The notes below the pieces were generated by a model. That model was not told the DNA's origin and did no database searches. It saw nothing but the letters and a program-made list of their open reading frames with translations. Below are positions 28,480-38,691 of a DNA stretch of 64,000 nucleotides, piece by piece. The DNA lies in the NCBI RefSeq assembly GCF_009928485.1, contig NZ_JAABNP010000001.1:124001-188000 (forward strand), read 5' to 3'. The translations under genes were made by a program, and so were the position numbers. Numbering within the stretch: position 1 is the first letter of the stretch; the number at the start of each line of letters is the position of its first letter. Origin of the DNA: Clostridium sp. C2-6-12 (GTDB taxonomy: Bacteria; Bacillota; Clostridia; Clostridiales; Clostridiaceae).

Positions 28480-28491
28480 AGGTAAATAACA

Positions 28492-29670
28492 ATGAACATT
28501 AAAGTAATGCTGATAGTTTTTCTTTTATTGGGTTTATATATAGGACTTTGTTACTATATAGGAGCAAAAGCTAAAAGAATAATTTTAAATGGTAAATTAA
28601 AATTTAAGAATAGAGTATACTTTGTAATATATTGGGTGACGTATTGGATAATAGCTCTTTCGTTTATTATAAGTAATATAATTAAGGGAATAGTAAATAC
28701 AGATAGTGGGCTGTCATATATATTTGCTTTAATTGGTTTCATTTATATGGGAATATTTATATATTCAGTGATGATATTTTTATCCGTAAATATATTAAGA
28801 TATACTTCAAGAAAAATTAAATTATCAAATTCAATACGTGAAATATTAAAAAAGATTTATTTCAGGGGTCTTTCAGTATTTATAATAGTCTTTATTATAG
28901 TTGGGTTTGGAATTTGGAATGCACAAGATAAAGTTGTAACTAATTATGAAATCAATGTAAATAAAAAAGCAGGGGAAATAAAATCATTAAATGTTGTTAT
29001 GATTTCTGATGTTCATATGGGAATAACTATAAAAGAAAAAGGTGTAGATAAAATGGTGGATTCTATAAATAAATTGAATCCAGACATAGTGTTGTTTTGC
29101 GGGGATATATTTGATGAGAATACAGCTACTGATTTGAAGGAGTATTCTAGAGAAGCTTTTAAAAATATAAAATCAAAATATGGTGTTTATGATATTACAG
29201 GAAATCATGAATATGGAGCTGGCGATTTATCTCAGACTATTTCATATTTTCAAGATGGAGGAATTAAGTTTTTACAAGATGAGCAGATAAAAGTAGCCGA
29301 TAGTTTTTATATAGTTGGAAGAAATGATCCAGCAAATAGGAGGATAACAGGAGAAGATGTTAAGCCTCTAAGGGAAATTATGAAAGATGTAGATAAAACA
29401 CTTCCAATTATAGTTTTAAATCATAGACCAGAGCAATTAGAAGAAGCGGAAAAAGAAAAGGTTGATTTACAACTTTCTGGGCATACACATAAGGGACAAT
29501 TATTTCCGGGTAATTTGATTACAAGTTATTTAAACGAAAAGGATTATGGGTATCTGAAAAAAGATAATTTTAACTTAATTGTAAGTTCAGGATATGGTAC
29601 ATGGGGACCGCCAATAAGAATTGGAAGTAAAAGTGAAATTGTAAATATTAAGATTAACTTTAATGCTTAA
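28492..29670 (+). CDS. Membrane-anchored metallophosphoesterase
   Basis: This 392-residue protein has four or five N-terminal transmembrane segments (about 4-25, 42-65, 75-105, 120-145), then a calcineurin-like phosphoesterase domain. The motifs are complete: ISDVHMG, CGDIFDE, GNHEYG, LNHRP and SGHTHKGQLFPG. The domain resembles YkuE-type enzymes that may act on lipid-linked phosphates at the membrane. The substrate is unknown. It is probably cotranscribed with the M20 gene. A GAGG site precedes the ATG. Confidence 0.9.
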   Translation: MNIKVMLIVFLLLGLYIGLCYYIGAKAKRIILNGKLKFKNRVYFVIYWVTYWIIALSFIISNIIKGIVNTDSGLSYIFALIGFIYMGIFIYSVMIFLSVNILRYTSRKIKLSNSIREILKKIYFRGLSVFIIVFIIVGFGIWNAQDKVVTNYEINVNKKAGEIKSLNVVMISDVHMGITIKEKGVDKMVDSINKLNPDIVLFCGDIFDENTATDLKEYSREAFKNIKSKYGVYDITGNHEYGAGDLSQTISYFQDGGIKFLQDEQIKVADSFYIVGRNDPANRRITGEDVKPLREIMKDVDKTLPIIVLNHRPEQLEEAEKEKVDLQLSGHTHKGQLFPGNLITSYLNEKDYGYLKKDNFNLIVSSGYGTWGPPIRIGSKSEIVNIKINFNA

Positions 29671-29679
29671 AGTATAAAA

Positions 29680-29725
29680 GAGTTTCTCAAAAATTATTCT
29701 GATAATAATTGAGAAGCTCTAGTAT
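29680..29725 (+). terminator. Probable terminator after the metallophosphoesterase gene
   Basis: GAGTTTCTCAA (29680-29690) pairs with TTGAGAAGCTC (29709-29719) with one mismatch. The T-run follows only after several other bases, so efficiency is uncertain. Confidence 0.55.
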
Positions 29726-29824
29726 GCTTTTTGTGGTTTTTGTTAAAAATTTAGGGGTTAACTGTAATTTCTAATGTTTGGTGGTATAATCATTTTAGAT
29801 AAACTTAAAGGGGAGAAAGTCAAA

Positions 29825-31603
29825 ATGGAATACAATATGTTCAAATTACTAGTGGATAGTATTCCACAGCCTATATGGATAAAAGATTTGAATTTAAAGT
29901 TTATATATGTAAATTCAGAATTTGAAAAGATATATAAAGATACGAATAAGAATTTTATTGGATTAAGTGAAAATGAAATCTTTGATGAAGCAATAAGTTA
30001 TGAAAGTAATAAATATTGTAATAAAGTTATAGAGTCTTTAAACCCAATAACAGAAGAAGGTTATTTAAATGGAAAGTACGCAAAAATTACTATAATTCCA
30101 TTAATTAATGAAGATAAGAAATTAACAGCATTAGCTGGGATATATGCTAATTTAGATATTGTAAATGAAAAAGATAAAATTATAGAAGAGCAGGAAAATG
30201 TATTAAAGGTAATAATGGAAACATTGCCAGGGATGGTTTTTTATAAAGACAAAGAAGGAAGATATGTTTATGCAAATAGAGAGTTTAATGAGTTTTATAA
30301 TGGAAAAGAAGATGTAGATAAATTAATAGGAAAAACAAATTTTGATATACATCCAACAAGAGAATTGGCTATTAAGTATACTAAAGAAGATACAGAAGTT
30401 TTACTAAAAAAGCAAAGTATAAAAGCTGAGACAATAATTAAAGGTGAAGATGGAAAAGAGATATATACTGAAGCTGTAAAGGTACCGGTAATAGACAAGA
30501 AAAATGAAGTTGTAGGAGTAGTTGGGCTTATTTTAGATATTACTGAAAAGAAAAAAGCTGAAGAGGAATTAAAAAGAATAAGTTTTACGGATATTTTAAC
30601 CAATTTATATAATAGAACTTATTTTGAAGAAAAAGCTAAGGAACTCTTTAGTGAAGAATATTTTCCAGTAGGAGTAATAATGGGAGATGCTAATGGTTTA
30701 AAGCTTGTGAATGATACATTGGGACATAGTCAGGGTGATGAATTGTTAAAGCTCATAGCTCAAGTGTTGAATGATGTTTGCAGAAATGAAGAGTTAATAT
30801 TTAGAACTGGTGGAGATGAATTTGTAATTTTAATTCCAAATACTACTGACTACGAATGTGAAAATACCATAAAAAAAATAATTAAAAAGTGCAAAAGTTA
30901 TAAGCATGATTTAATTGATATAAGTATGGCTTTAGGTTCAGCAATAACAGATAATTTTGATAAAACTATTTATGATGCTTTAAGAGAAGCAGAAGATAAG
31001 GTTTATAGGCAAAAACTTCTTCAAAAAAATAGCTTAAATAGTTCCATAATGTATTCTTTGCAGACAGGGCTTCAAGCTAAAAGTTTAGAGACTGAAGAAC
31101 ATACAGAACGCGTAGTTAATAATGCTCTAATTATTGGAGAAAGATTATCCTTGCCTATGTCTATAATGGATGAACTTACAATTGTTGCAAAGCTTCATGA
31201 CATAGGAAAGATTGGAATAAATGAAGATATTCTGCTTAAGCAGGGAAACTTATCAAAAGAGGAATTTGAAATAGTAAAAACTCACACAGAAAAAGGCTAC
31301 AGGATAGTAAAAGCTTCTAATCAGTTAGATAATGTTGCAAAGGGAGTTTTAACTCATCATGAAAGATGGGATGGGAAAGGATATCCGTTAAAATTAAAAG
31401 GAGAGAGCATACCATTAGTTGCTAGAATTGTTAGCATTGCGGATGCTTATGATTCTATGACTAGCAATTCCGTTTATAAAAAGGCTTTAAGTAAGAATGA
31501 TGCTATTATTGAATTAAAGAGATGTTCAGGAAAGCAGTTTGATCCACATATTGTGAAGGTATTTGTGGAATATTTAAAGGAAAATGCTCAGGAAATAAGT
31601 TAA
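29825..31603 (+). CDS. PAS-PAS-GGDEF-HD-GYP cyclic-di-GMP enzyme
   Basis: This soluble 592-residue protein has two PAS domains (about 5-115 and 120-240), a GGDEF domain (about 248-400) and an HD-GYP domain (about 410-590). The diguanylate cyclase signature RTGGDEF is intact (about 327-331), with MGDANGLKLVNDTLGH upstream. The HD-GYP motifs HDIGK (about 457) and HHERWDGKGYP (about 510) are also intact, so it could both make and break cyclic-di-GMP. The inhibitory-site position reads RNEE rather than RxxD. A longer frame opens at 29774, but a TATAAT at 29785-29790 and AAAGGGGAG favour ATG 29825. Confidence 0.92.
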   Translation: MEYNMFKLLVDSIPQPIWIKDLNLKFIYVNSEFEKIYKDTNKNFIGLSENEIFDEAISYESNKYCNKVIESLNPITEEGYLNGKYAKITIIPLINEDKKLTALAGIYANLDIVNEKDKIIEEQENVLKVIMETLPGMVFYKDKEGRYVYANREFNEFYNGKEDVDKLIGKTNFDIHPTRELAIKYTKEDTEVLLKKQSIKAETIIKGEDGKEIYTEAVKVPVIDKKNEVVGVVGLILDITEKKKAEEELKRISFTDILTNLYNRTYFEEKAKELFSEEYFPVGVIMGDANGLKLVNDTLGHSQGDELLKLIAQVLNDVCRNEELIFRTGGDEFVILIPNTTDYECENTIKKIIKKCKSYKHDLIDISMALGSAITDNFDKTIYDALREAEDKVYRQKLLQKNSLNSSIMYSLQTGLQAKSLETEEHTERVVNNALIIGERLSLPMSIMDELTIVAKLHDIGKIGINEDILLKQGNLSKEEFEIVKTHTEKGYRIVKASNQLDNVAKGVLTHHERWDGKGYPLKLKGESIPLVARIVSIADAYDSMTSNSVYKKALSKNDAIIELKRCSGKQFDPHIVKVFVEYLKENAQEIS

Positions 31604-31693
31604 TATTATATGCCAATATATAAGGTTAGATAGAAGTAAGCTTTTAGAAATTTCTTTGAAAAGTGAAAATATCAATTTTATATGTGGAAGTGT

Positions 31694-31738
31694 AAGGTAT
31701 AAATTTGATTGATATGAATTGAATTTATACCTTTTTTG
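31694..31738 (+). terminator. Terminator after the GGDEF/HD-GYP gene
   Basis: AAGGTATAAATT (31694-31705) pairs with AATTTATACCTT (31722-31733), followed by TTTT. Confidence 0.85.
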
Positions 31739-31838
31739 TATAGAATTTATAATAATGGAATTGAAATAACATTTAATTGAACTTAACGAATATTAAATAG
31801 AATATTAAATAGAATATTAGGATAAATGAAAAAGTATA

Positions 31839-31866
31839 TTGACAAAATAAATTAATGATATATACT
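31839..31866 (+). promoter_or_regulatory. Promoter of the copper operon
   Basis: TTGACA (31839-31844) and TATACT (31861-31866) are 16 bp apart. The G/C-rich operator lies just downstream, over the expected transcription start. Confidence 0.8.
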
Positions 31867-31880
31867 AAAAATAACAACAC

Positions 31881-31892
31881 CCCCCTAGGGGG
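31881..31892. promoter_or_regulatory. CsoR operator
   Basis: CCCCCTAGGGGG is a perfect 12-bp palindrome and the only such G/C run in an AT-rich region. It fits the C-tract/G-tract operators bound by CsoR copper repressors. It lies 14 bp beyond the -10 and 14 bp before the csoR ATG, so bound repressor would block the promoter. Confidence 0.85.
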
Positions 31893-31906
31893 ATGGGAGG
31901 GAAATT

Positions 31907-32173
31907 ATGAGTGAAGAAAGAAAAAAAGCAGTACAATCTTTAAAAACAGCTAAGGGGCAAATAGAAGGAATAATAAAAATGATAGAAGAGGATAGGTATT
32001 GTATAGATGTGGCAAATCAACTTTTAGCAGTACAATCTTTAATAAAAAAGGCTGATTTAATGATTCTTCAGGGGCATTTACGCCATTGTGTTAAGGATGC
32101 TTGCTATAATAATAATCCAGAAGAAAAGATTGAAGAATTTAATAAAGTTTTAGAGAAAATACTTTCTAAATAA
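31907..32173 (+). CDS. csoR: Copper-sensing repressor CsoR
   Basis: This 88-residue all-helical repressor is of the CsoR/RcnR (DUF156) family. The Cu(I) ligand pattern Cys-His-Cys is present: the Cys of RYCIDVANQ and the His and Cys of GHLRHCVKDAC. The length is that of the family. It should bind the palindrome immediately upstream and release it on Cu(I) binding, which switches on copA and copZ. It is the first gene of the operon, 81 nt before copA. Confidence 0.93.
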   Translation: MSEERKKAVQSLKTAKGQIEGIIKMIEEDRYCIDVANQLLAVQSLIKKADLMILQGHLRHCVKDACYNNNPEEKIEEFNKVLEKILSK

Positions 32174-32254
32174 ATTAATCAAAAGTGGATAATAGAATGA
32201 TAAGTATAGCAAGAAAGTGTTTATATTTTAACGATAAGAGGTGATATTCATATT

Positions 32255-34684
32255 ATGAATAAAAAAGCATTTAAGATAGAGGGAATGACCTGTTCTGCAT
32301 GTGCTAATAGAGTCGAAAGAGTAGTTAAGAAATTAGATGGCGTTGATAATGCAAATGTTAACTTTGCAACTGAAACTTTAAGCGTTGAATTTGACAATAC
32401 AAAGTTAAATAATGAAAATATTGAAGCGGCTGTAGTAAAAGCAGGTTATGGAATAAAGAAAAATTTGAAGACTTATACCTTTAAGGTAGAAGGAATGACT
32501 TGTTCAGCATGTGCTAACAGAGTAGAGAGAGTTACTAAAAAACTTCCAGGAGTTCAAAGTTCAGTCGTTAATTTTGCAACTGAAAAACTTACTGTAAATA
32601 TAAATGAAGATCAAATTGGGTATACAGAAATTAATGCGGCTGTAGATAAGGCAGGATATAAATTAATTAAGGAAGAAGAAAATATAGCGGATAAAAAATT
32701 AGGGGAAAGCCAAATATTATTAATCAGATTTGCTGTATCAGCAATATTTACAATCCCACTATTAATAATAACTATGGGGCATATGCTTGGAATGCCACTT
32801 CCTCATATAATCGACTCTATGATGAATCCATTGAATTTTGCACTTGTTCAAGTGGTGCTTACACTTCCAGTAATGATAATGGGCTACAAATTTTATCATA
32901 TTGGTATAAAAAATTTATTTAAATTAAGTCCTAATATGGATTCATTAATTGCTATTAGTACATTGGCTGCATTTATTTATGGGTTATTTGGAATTTATAA
33001 GATAAATTCAGGAGAAACTGAATATGCAATGCATTTATATTTTGAATCAGCAGCAGTTATTTTAACCTTAATAACACTTGGAAAATATTTAGAGGCAATT
33101 TCAAAAGGTAAGACTTCACAAGCTATCAAAGCATTAATGGGGTTAGCGCCTAAGACAGCTGCAGTAGTTAGAAATAATACTGAAATTACAATTCCAGTAG
33201 AAGAAGTTGTAGTTGGAGATATAGTTATAGTAAAACCAGGAGAAAAACTTCCTGTAGATGGATCTGTTATAGAAGGAAGCACAGCAATAGATGAATCAAT
33301 GCTTACTGGTGAAAGTATTCCAGTAGAAAAAACTATAGGAAGTAATGTAATAGGCGCAAGTATAAATAAAACAGGATTTATAAAGTATAAAGCAACAAAG
33401 GTTGGTAAAGATACTGCACTTGCTCAAATAGTTAAATTAGTAGAAGATGCACAAGGCTCAAAAGCACCAATAGCAAAGCTTGCAGATGTTATATCAGCTT
33501 ACTTTGTACCTACAGTAATTGTGCTTGCAATAATATCGGCTATAGGCTGGCTTATGGCAGGTGAAACACCAGTATTTGCACTAACAATATTTATTGCTGT
33601 ACTTGTAATAGCCTGTCCATGCGCACTTGGTCTTGCAACGCCAACAGCTATAATGGTTGGAACAGGTAAAGGTGCTGAAAATGGCGTATTAATAAAAGGT
33701 GGAGAAGCCTTAGAAACTACCCATCAAATCAAGACAATAGTATTTGATAAAACAGGTACTATTACAGAAGGGAGACCTATTGTTACAGATATTTTGACTA
33801 ATGGAATTTCAGAAGAAGATATATTAGTTTTAGCAGCAAGTGCTGAAAAGGGCTCTGAGCATCCACTGGGAGAAGCAATTGTAAGAAGTGCAGAAGAAAA
33901 GAATTTAGTTTTAAAGGAAATAAAAGAGTTTAAGGCAGTTCCAGGTCATGGAATAGAAGTGAAGATAGATGAAAAAACTATTCTAATAGGAAATAAAAAG
34001 TTGATACAAGAAAATAATATTGATTTATCAGTTTTGGCAACTGAATCAGATAGATTGGCTATAGAGGGAAAAACTCCAATGTATGTTGTTGTAGATGAAA
34101 TTTTAAGAGGTATCATAGCAGTTGCAGATACTGTTAAACCAAGCAGTAAAAAAGCAATAGAAGCTCTTCATGAAATGGGAATTAAGGTTGCAATGATTAC
34201 TGGAGATAATAAGAAAACAGCGGAAGCAATTGCAAAACAAGTAGGGATTGATATAGTACTTGCAGAAGTATTGCCTGAAGATAAAGCTAATGAAGTGAAA
34301 AAGCTTCAAGCTGAAAATCAAAAAGTAGCTATGGTAGGTGATGGAATAAATGATGCCCCAGCACTTGCACAAGCGGATATTGGAATTGCAATAGGTACAG
34401 GAACTGATGTTGCAATAGAATCAGCTGATATAGTTCTTATGAAAAGTGATTTGATGGATGTTATTACTGCAATTAAGTTAAGTAGTGCAACCATTAAAAA
34501 TATAAAACAAAATTTATTTTGGGCATTTGGATATAATGTGCTCGGTATTCCAGTTGCGATGGGCTTACTTCACATTTTTGGAGGACCATTACTTAATCCA
34601 ATGATAGCTGCTGCTGCAATGAGTCTAAGCTCAGTATCAGTACTAACAAATGCACTAAGACTTAGAAATTTTACAGTTAATTAA
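32255..34684 (+). CDS. copA: Copper-exporting P1B-type ATPase CopA
   Basis: This 809-residue ATP-driven Cu(I) efflux pump lies in the cytoplasmic membrane. Two N-terminal heavy-metal domains each carry [14 protein letters not shown] (about 8-21 and 78-91). Eight transmembrane helices follow, with the ion-binding CPC in [14 protein letters not shown] (about 452-465). The phosphorylated Asp of DKTGT is about residue 498, and the nucleotide domain has [10 protein letters not shown] and [24 protein letters not shown] site precedes the ATG. CsoR control is expected from the shared operon. Confidence 0.97.
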   Translation: MNKKAFKIEGMTCSACANRVERVVKKLDGVDNANVNFATETLSVEFDNTKLNNENIEAAVVKAGYGIKKNLKTYTFKVEGMTCSACANRVERVTKKLPGVQSSVVNFATEKLTVNINEDQIGYTEINAAVDKAGYKLIKEEENIADKKLGESQILLIRFAVSAIFTIPLLIITMGHMLGMPLPHIIDSMMNPLNFALVQVVLTLPVMIMGYKFYHIGIKNLFKLSPNMDSLIAISTLAAFIYGLFGIYKINSGETEYAMHLYFESAAVILTLITLGKYLEAISKGKTSQAIKALMGLAPKTAAVVRNNTEITIPVEEVVVGDIVIVKPGEKLPVDGSVIEGSTAIDESMLTGESIPVEKTIGSNVIGASINKTGFIKYKATKVGKDTALAQIVKLVEDAQGSKAPIAKLADVISAYFVPTVIVLAIISAIGWLMAGETPVFALTIFIAVLVIACPCALGLATPTAIMVGTGKGAENGVLIKGGEALETTHQIKTIVFDKTGTITEGRPIVTDILTNGISEEDILVLAASAEKGSEHPLGEAIVRSAEEKNLVLKEIKEFKAVPGHGIEVKIDEKTILIGNKKLIQENNIDLSVLATESDRLAIEGKTPMYVVVDEILRGIIAVADTVKPSSKKAIEALHEMGIKVAMITGDNKKTAEAIAKQVGIDIVLAEVLPEDKANEVKKLQAENQKVAMVGDGINDAPALAQADIGIAIGTGTDVAIESADIVLMKSDLMDVITAIKLSSATIKNIKQNLFWAFGYNVLGIPVAMGLLHIFGGPLLNPMIAAAAMSLSSVSVLTNALRLRNFTVN

Positions 34685-34702
34685 ATGAAAGGGTGATTTA
34701 TA

Positions 34703-34912
34703 ATGAAAAAGAAAATATTAATCGAAGGCATGAGTTGTCAACATTGTGTTGGACACGTAAAGGAAGCATTAGAAGGATTGGATAAGGTCACATCAGTAGA
34801 AGTGAGTCTTGAAAACAACTGGGCTGTAGTTGATACTAACAATAGTGATGATGAATTAAAAGCAGCTATAGAAGAAGAAGGTTATGATGTAGTTAAGATT
34901 GAAGAAAATTAA
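34703..34912 (+). CDS. copZ: Copper chaperone CopZ
   Basis: This 69-residue single heavy-metal-associated domain has the Cu(I)-binding GMSCQHC near the N-terminus. It should carry Cu(I) to the N-terminal domains of CopA in the cytosol. It lies 18 nt after copA, behind AAAGGGTGA, and completes csoR-copA-copZ. Confidence 0.94.
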   Translation: MKKKILIEGMSCQHCVGHVKEALEGLDKVTSVEVSLENNWAVVDTNNSDDELKAAIEEEGYDVVKIEEN

Positions 34913-34954
34913 ATAATAAATTTATTCTCTAAATCAAATATGTTATATTTATGG

Positions 34955-35033
34955 TTAATTAGTGGAAGAGATCTATAGAATTCAGTTAAGTCAGTAAGAC
35001 TGATGGAAGTTATAATTATCTTCTACTAATTAA
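34955..35033 (+). terminator. Folded intergenic element after copZ
   Basis: Outer arms TTAATTAGTGGAAGA (34955-34969) and TCTTCTACTAATTAA (35019-35033) pair with one mismatch and enclose a smaller AGTC-AGTA-AGACT hairpin near 34988-35001. There is no clean T-run, so it may be a weak terminator or an unassigned RNA structure. Confidence 0.4.
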
Positions 35034-35069
35034 ATATATAACTCTTAACCGAACAAAGTGGGTGGCACT

Positions 35070-35969
35070 ATGGAAAGTATTTTAAGTAAAATAGCTAAAT
35101 TTATACTCAAGACTATCAAGTTTAATAAGATGTGGAAATTAACTGGTGAAGAACTAAAAAAATATATATTAAGAAGGCAATTAGCTGAAAGTCCTGAACC
35201 GCCAAATATATTAAAAAAAAGATTTAATATAGTAAAAGAACCAATTAACGAATATTTTTATTATGTGATGAAGCCCTCAGGGAAAGTTACCGAAAAGCAA
35301 ATTCTTTATCTTCATGGTGGGGGATATGTATATGAAATTAATGAACTACATTGGGCGTTTTTAGCCAAGGTGTCAAAAGCTTTAAATTGTACAATAACTA
35401 TTCCAATTTATCCTTTGTTACCTAAACATGATGGAAAAGAAATATTTGATATGCTTATTCCTATATATAAAAACTTGCTTTTAAAAACATTTGATAAGAA
35501 TATAGTGATAATGGGAGATTCAGCTGGTGGAGGAATGAGCCTTGCTTTAGCAGAATTATTGAAAGAAAAGCAATTGCCACAGCCTGGGAATATAATACTT
35601 ATATCGCCAGAATTAGATGTGTCTTTTACTAATCCAGAAATAAAGCAAATAGAAAATGCTGATCCTATATTAGCTTTAACTGCCTTAACTCAAATTGGAA
35701 AATGGTATTTTTCTGAAAAAGGATCAAAATACTATTTAGCAAGCCCTATATATGGTGATTTCACTGGACTTGGGAAAATTAGCTTATTTGTAGGAACAAA
35801 TGATATATTATATCCAGATGCCAAGAGATTTAAAGAAATAGCAGAGAAAAAAGGAATTGAAATTGATTATTATGAATATGAATCAATGATTCATGTATGG
35901 CCGCTTCTCATGTTTCCAGAATCAAAGAAAGCAAGAGAACAAATTATAGATATTATAAGAAATTCTTAG
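35070..35969 (+). CDS. Alpha/beta hydrolase (HSL-type esterase)
   Basis: This 299-residue hydrolase is of the hormone-sensitive-lipase type. The oxyanion motif YLHGGGYVYE, the nucleophile Ser in GDSAGGGMS, the Asp of GTNDILYPDA and the His of SMIHVWP are all visible, so the triad is complete. There is no signal peptide, so it should be a cytosolic carboxylesterase, substrate unknown. A GTG at 35058 opens the frame, but the ATG at 35070 is preferred. It follows the copper operon at a distance and is closed by its own terminator. Confidence 0.88.
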   Translation: MESILSKIAKFILKTIKFNKMWKLTGEELKKYILRRQLAESPEPPNILKKRFNIVKEPINEYFYYVMKPSGKVTEKQILYLHGGGYVYEINELHWAFLAKVSKALNCTITIPIYPLLPKHDGKEIFDMLIPIYKNLLLKTFDKNIVIMGDSAGGGMSLALAELLKEKQLPQPGNIILISPELDVSFTNPEIKQIENADPILALTALTQIGKWYFSEKGSKYYLASPIYGDFTGLGKISLFVGTNDILYPDAKRFKEIAEKKGIEIDYYEYESMIHVWPLLMFPESKKAREQIIDIIRNS

Positions 35970-36008
35970 TTGAATAATTAATTTTCAAGGTCTGATTTTT
36001 ATTTTTAG

Positions 36009-36074
36009 AAGCCAGCTTTTGTAAAATCCTATTTAGATTAATAAGATTTAACTAAAGCTGGCTTTAGCTTATTT
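36009..36074 (+). terminator. Terminator after the esterase gene
   Basis: AAGCCAGCTTT (36009-36019) pairs perfectly with AAAGCTGGCTT (36054-36064). The large loop holds a second AAATC/GATTT stem, and the 3' side is moderately T-rich. Confidence 0.7.
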
Positions 36075-36173
36075 ATAAATATTATTAATAAGTATTTTCA
36101 TATAATAATAAATTATTACATGAATAATACAATGATATAGTTAGAATGTACTTATTATATAGAAAGTAATAGT

Positions 36174-37376
36174 CTAATTTAAAGTTTGTTTTATTTTATT
36201 AACAGCATAGTCCATTGCACTTTCAAGATTAGCGTTGTTTTTACCAGCACCTTGAGCTTGAAGAGGGCTTCCACCACCTTTACCATCAATAAGAGATATA
36301 GCATCTTTTAAAAGGTCATTCATTTTAATTTCTTTTACATCTTTAGAGCAGGCAAAAATAAGATTAACCTTATCATCAGCTTTTACTGCCATTAAAGCAA
36401 TAGTGTTTTCATTCTCAACAAGCTTAGAAGTAAGGCTGCTTACATATTTTAAGCTTTCACTATCAAATATTTGTTTGATAATTTTTTTGTTATTTAATTT
36501 GTCTGCATTTTCAAGAATTTCTTTAACTTGATATTTAGCAAGTAAGATATTTAAACTCTTGTTAAGTTCATTAGCTTCTCGAAGACGCTCATTTAAATTT
36601 TTAATTCCATTGATAGCCTCATTTTCGTTGCAGCTTAAATATCTGCAGATGGAAGTTTGAAATTCATCTTTCTTAAATGAATCTGCAACAGCACGTTCAC
36701 CAGCCCAAAATTCTATTCTCGTTCCTTCTTTATGCTTTTCAAATCTTTTGATTTTAATAAGTCTTAAATCTTGTGTTGATGCAGGATGTAGACCACAGCA
36801 TGCATTGATGTCAAAATCTCCAATTCTAAGAACTCTTATATCCTCTTCTGTGTTTGGAAGAGCACGTCTAAGGGTTAGTTTTTTCAATTCTGCTTTTGTT
36901 GGTATAAAAGATTCTACTGGAATAGCATCACCTATAATTTTGTTTGCTAATCTTTCTGCTTCTCTTATTTGCTCTTCAGTAAAAACTCCATAAATATCAA
37001 CTGTACTTATATCACTACCTAAATGTATTGCAAAAGTATTTGCATTAAATAGGTTAAAGAAGGAACCTGATAATACGTGTTGAGCTAAATGCTGATGCAT
37101 ACCATCGCGTCTTCTATCCCAGTCAATTTCACATTTCACTCTATGAATTTTAAGAGGTTTCTTTTCAACTACATGGTAAATAACTTCATCTTTTTCGTAA
37201 ACATCAATAATTTTTTGATCTTCTATAGTACCAAGATCACAGTTTTGACCGCCTCCACCTGGGAAAAAGGCTGTTTTATCTAAAGTAACGTGAAACCTGT
37301 TATCAATTTCTTTTATATCAACAATTTCAGCAGTAAATTCTTTAAGATATTGATTTTCATAATAAATTTTTTCCAT
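36174..37376 (-). CDS. alaX: Alanyl-tRNA editing protein AlaX-L with DHHA1 domain
   Basis: This 400-residue stand-alone editing protein is related to the C-terminal half of alanyl-tRNA synthetase and should hydrolyse Ser-tRNA-Ala (and possibly Gly-tRNA-Ala). An N-terminal barrel (about 1-90; FFPGGGGQ) precedes the zinc editing domain with HQHLAQHVLS and NACCGLHPAST. A coiled-coil linker (about 255-290) leads to a DHHA1 domain ending GKGGGSPLQAQGAGKN. Length matches the long AlaX class. GGAGGAA precedes the ATG on the minus strand. It is monocistronic. Confidence 0.92.
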   Translation of the reverse strand: MEKIYYENQYLKEFTAEIVDIKEIDNRFHVTLDKTAFFPGGGGQNCDLGTIEDQKIIDVYEKDEVIYHVVEKKPLKIHRVKCEIDWDRRRDGMHQHLAQHVLSGSFFNLFNANTFAIHLGSDISTVDIYGVFTEEQIREAERLANKIIGDAIPVESFIPTKAELKKLTLRRALPNTEEDIRVLRIGDFDINACCGLHPASTQDLRLIKIKRFEKHKEGTRIEFWAGERAVADSFKKDEFQTSICRYLSCNENEAINGIKNLNERLREANELNKSLNILLAKYQVKEILENADKLNNKKIIKQIFDSESLKYVSSLTSKLVENENTIALMAVKADDKVNLIFACSKDVKEIKMNDLLKDAISLIDGKGGGSPLQAQGAGKNNANLESAMDYAVNKIKQTLN

Positions 37377-37851
37377 ATGTAATATTCCTCCACGAAATGT
37401 TTTCTATTTAACTATTATTTAAATAAATAATTGAACAATATTTATTATAACAGATTGAAGATTATTAATCATAATTAATTGTTGACTGTAAACTACGCAT
37501 TGTTAATTAAATTCATTGCAAAAATAATGGAATCAAAATATTTATATATTAGCATTTAAAAGGGTAATTATATAAATATTTTGATTCCTTATTGTTATGT
37601 TTTAAAGAAATGTTGTTGTAAAAATTATATTCATAACAACATTTATCTATAGAGGTACGCAAGATCACTTTTGTTAGCTGCATATTTCCACACAAGCAAC
37701 CAACAACATTTATTTAAAACAATGGCAAAAGAGAAAAAATTTATTGTTAACTTAAAGTAATTCAATATCACAATGGGTCACATACTATCTATAAAGGGCG
37801 CAAATTATATACTAAAAGTTGCAAATTTCAATGTTGACATTATAGATTAAA
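37377..37851. other. Gene-free region with several small repeats
   Basis: No gene was seen in these 475 bp. It holds a degenerate heptamer-type stretch near 37478-37515, a long inverted repeat at 37529-37588, and repeated AACAACATTTAT words near 37633 and 37702, the first of which pairs with AAATGTTGTT near 37611. Confidence 0.5.
37529..37588 (-). terminator. Long inverted repeat, possible terminator of the MBL gene
   Basis: GGAATCAAAATATTTATATA (37529-37548) pairs perfectly with its complement at 37569-37588 around a 20-nt loop. On the minus strand it is followed by TTATTTTT, which fits termination of transcripts from the MBL hydrolase gene, though it lies 260 nt beyond that stop codon. Confidence 0.55.
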
Positions 37852-38601
37852 TTATAATTTCATGATTATGTTATTTTCTAAAGAGTTCACGCCTTCAGGT
37901 GTATGAGTTGATAAATATACTGTATCATTTTCCTTTATGAAAGTTCTAACATTATTTAAAGTTTCTCTAGCTAAGTCTTTATCTTCAAAAACTACTGATA
38001 GTTGATTTTGTCTTAAAGCCTCATCAGTATAAGTTATATCTCCATGAATCATATAATGCTTATCCCCAGTATTAACTAAGACTAATGAATTTCCAGTAGT
38101 ATGTCCATATGCAGGAATCATAATAATATCTTCGCTTATAATTTCACTTTTTTCAAAATTCTTATATGGTCCGTTATTAAAATCAACTTTAACTACATTC
38201 TCACCATTTAAGTTCATTGCATCTGCTTCTATGTGAGAAAGATATATTTTTGCATGATCAAATAATCTTAATTCACCAGCATGGTCAGGATGCTTATGAG
38301 TTAATATTACTTTAGTGATGTCCTTTATATCATATCCTGTAGCTTTTAAAGCTTCTTTAAAATCGGCGATTTTTTCACCTGTATATATCATTTGTTCTGA
38401 TTTCTTTTCAAAATCAGGTGTTTCAACTGGAAGACCTGTATCAACTAGAATTACATCTTTTCCAGTGTCGATTAAATAATTTTGTAAGCTTGATGGATAT
38501 GTTTTGTCAGGGTTAATCTTTTCTTTTTCAAGAGAACCTCCAAATGCAAAGGCTTCTTTCATTTCCCCATTTTTATAAAATTTTAATGCTAATACTTTCA
38601 T
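37852..38601 (-). CDS. MBL-fold metallohydrolase (lactonase-like)
   Basis: This 249-residue metallo-beta-lactamase-fold enzyme has the metal-binding motif LTHKHPDHAGEL, the later HTTGNS and HGDITYTD ligands, and an early LVDTGLP segment. The arrangement resembles the N-acyl-homoserine-lactonase branch, but other small hydrolases share it. The frame extends to 38691, but GGAGGAATG precedes the ATG at 38601, which is chosen. A good promoter lies upstream at 38663-38691. Confidence 0.85.
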   Translation of the reverse strand: MKVLALKFYKNGEMKEAFAFGGSLEKEKINPDKTYPSSLQNYLIDTGKDVILVDTGLPVETPDFEKKSEQMIYTGEKIADFKEALKATGYDIKDITKVILTHKHPDHAGELRLFDHAKIYLSHIEADAMNLNGENVVKVDFNNGPYKNFEKSEIISEDIIMIPAYGHTTGNSLVLVNTGDKHYMIHGDITYTDEALRQNQLSVVFEDKDLARETLNNVRTFIKENDTVYLSTHTPEGVNSLENNIIMKL

Positions 38602-38662
38602 AAATTCATTCCTCCTAAGAATTTTTCTAAATTTAATTGAATACAATTTAATTGATGTATTA

Positions 38663-38691
38663 ATCTTACTGCTATTATTAATAATTGTCAA
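38663..38691 (-). promoter_or_regulatory. Promoter of the MBL hydrolase gene
   Basis: On the minus strand TTGACA (38686-38691) and TAAGAT (38663-38668) are exactly 17 bp apart. The word TAAGATTAATA occurs twice around it, once on each side of the -35. Confidence 0.75.

Noticed and set aside
37377..37851. Missed gene between alaX and the MBL hydrolase gene
   Set aside because: All frames are short and lack ribosome-binding sites; inverted and direct repeats account for the visible structure.
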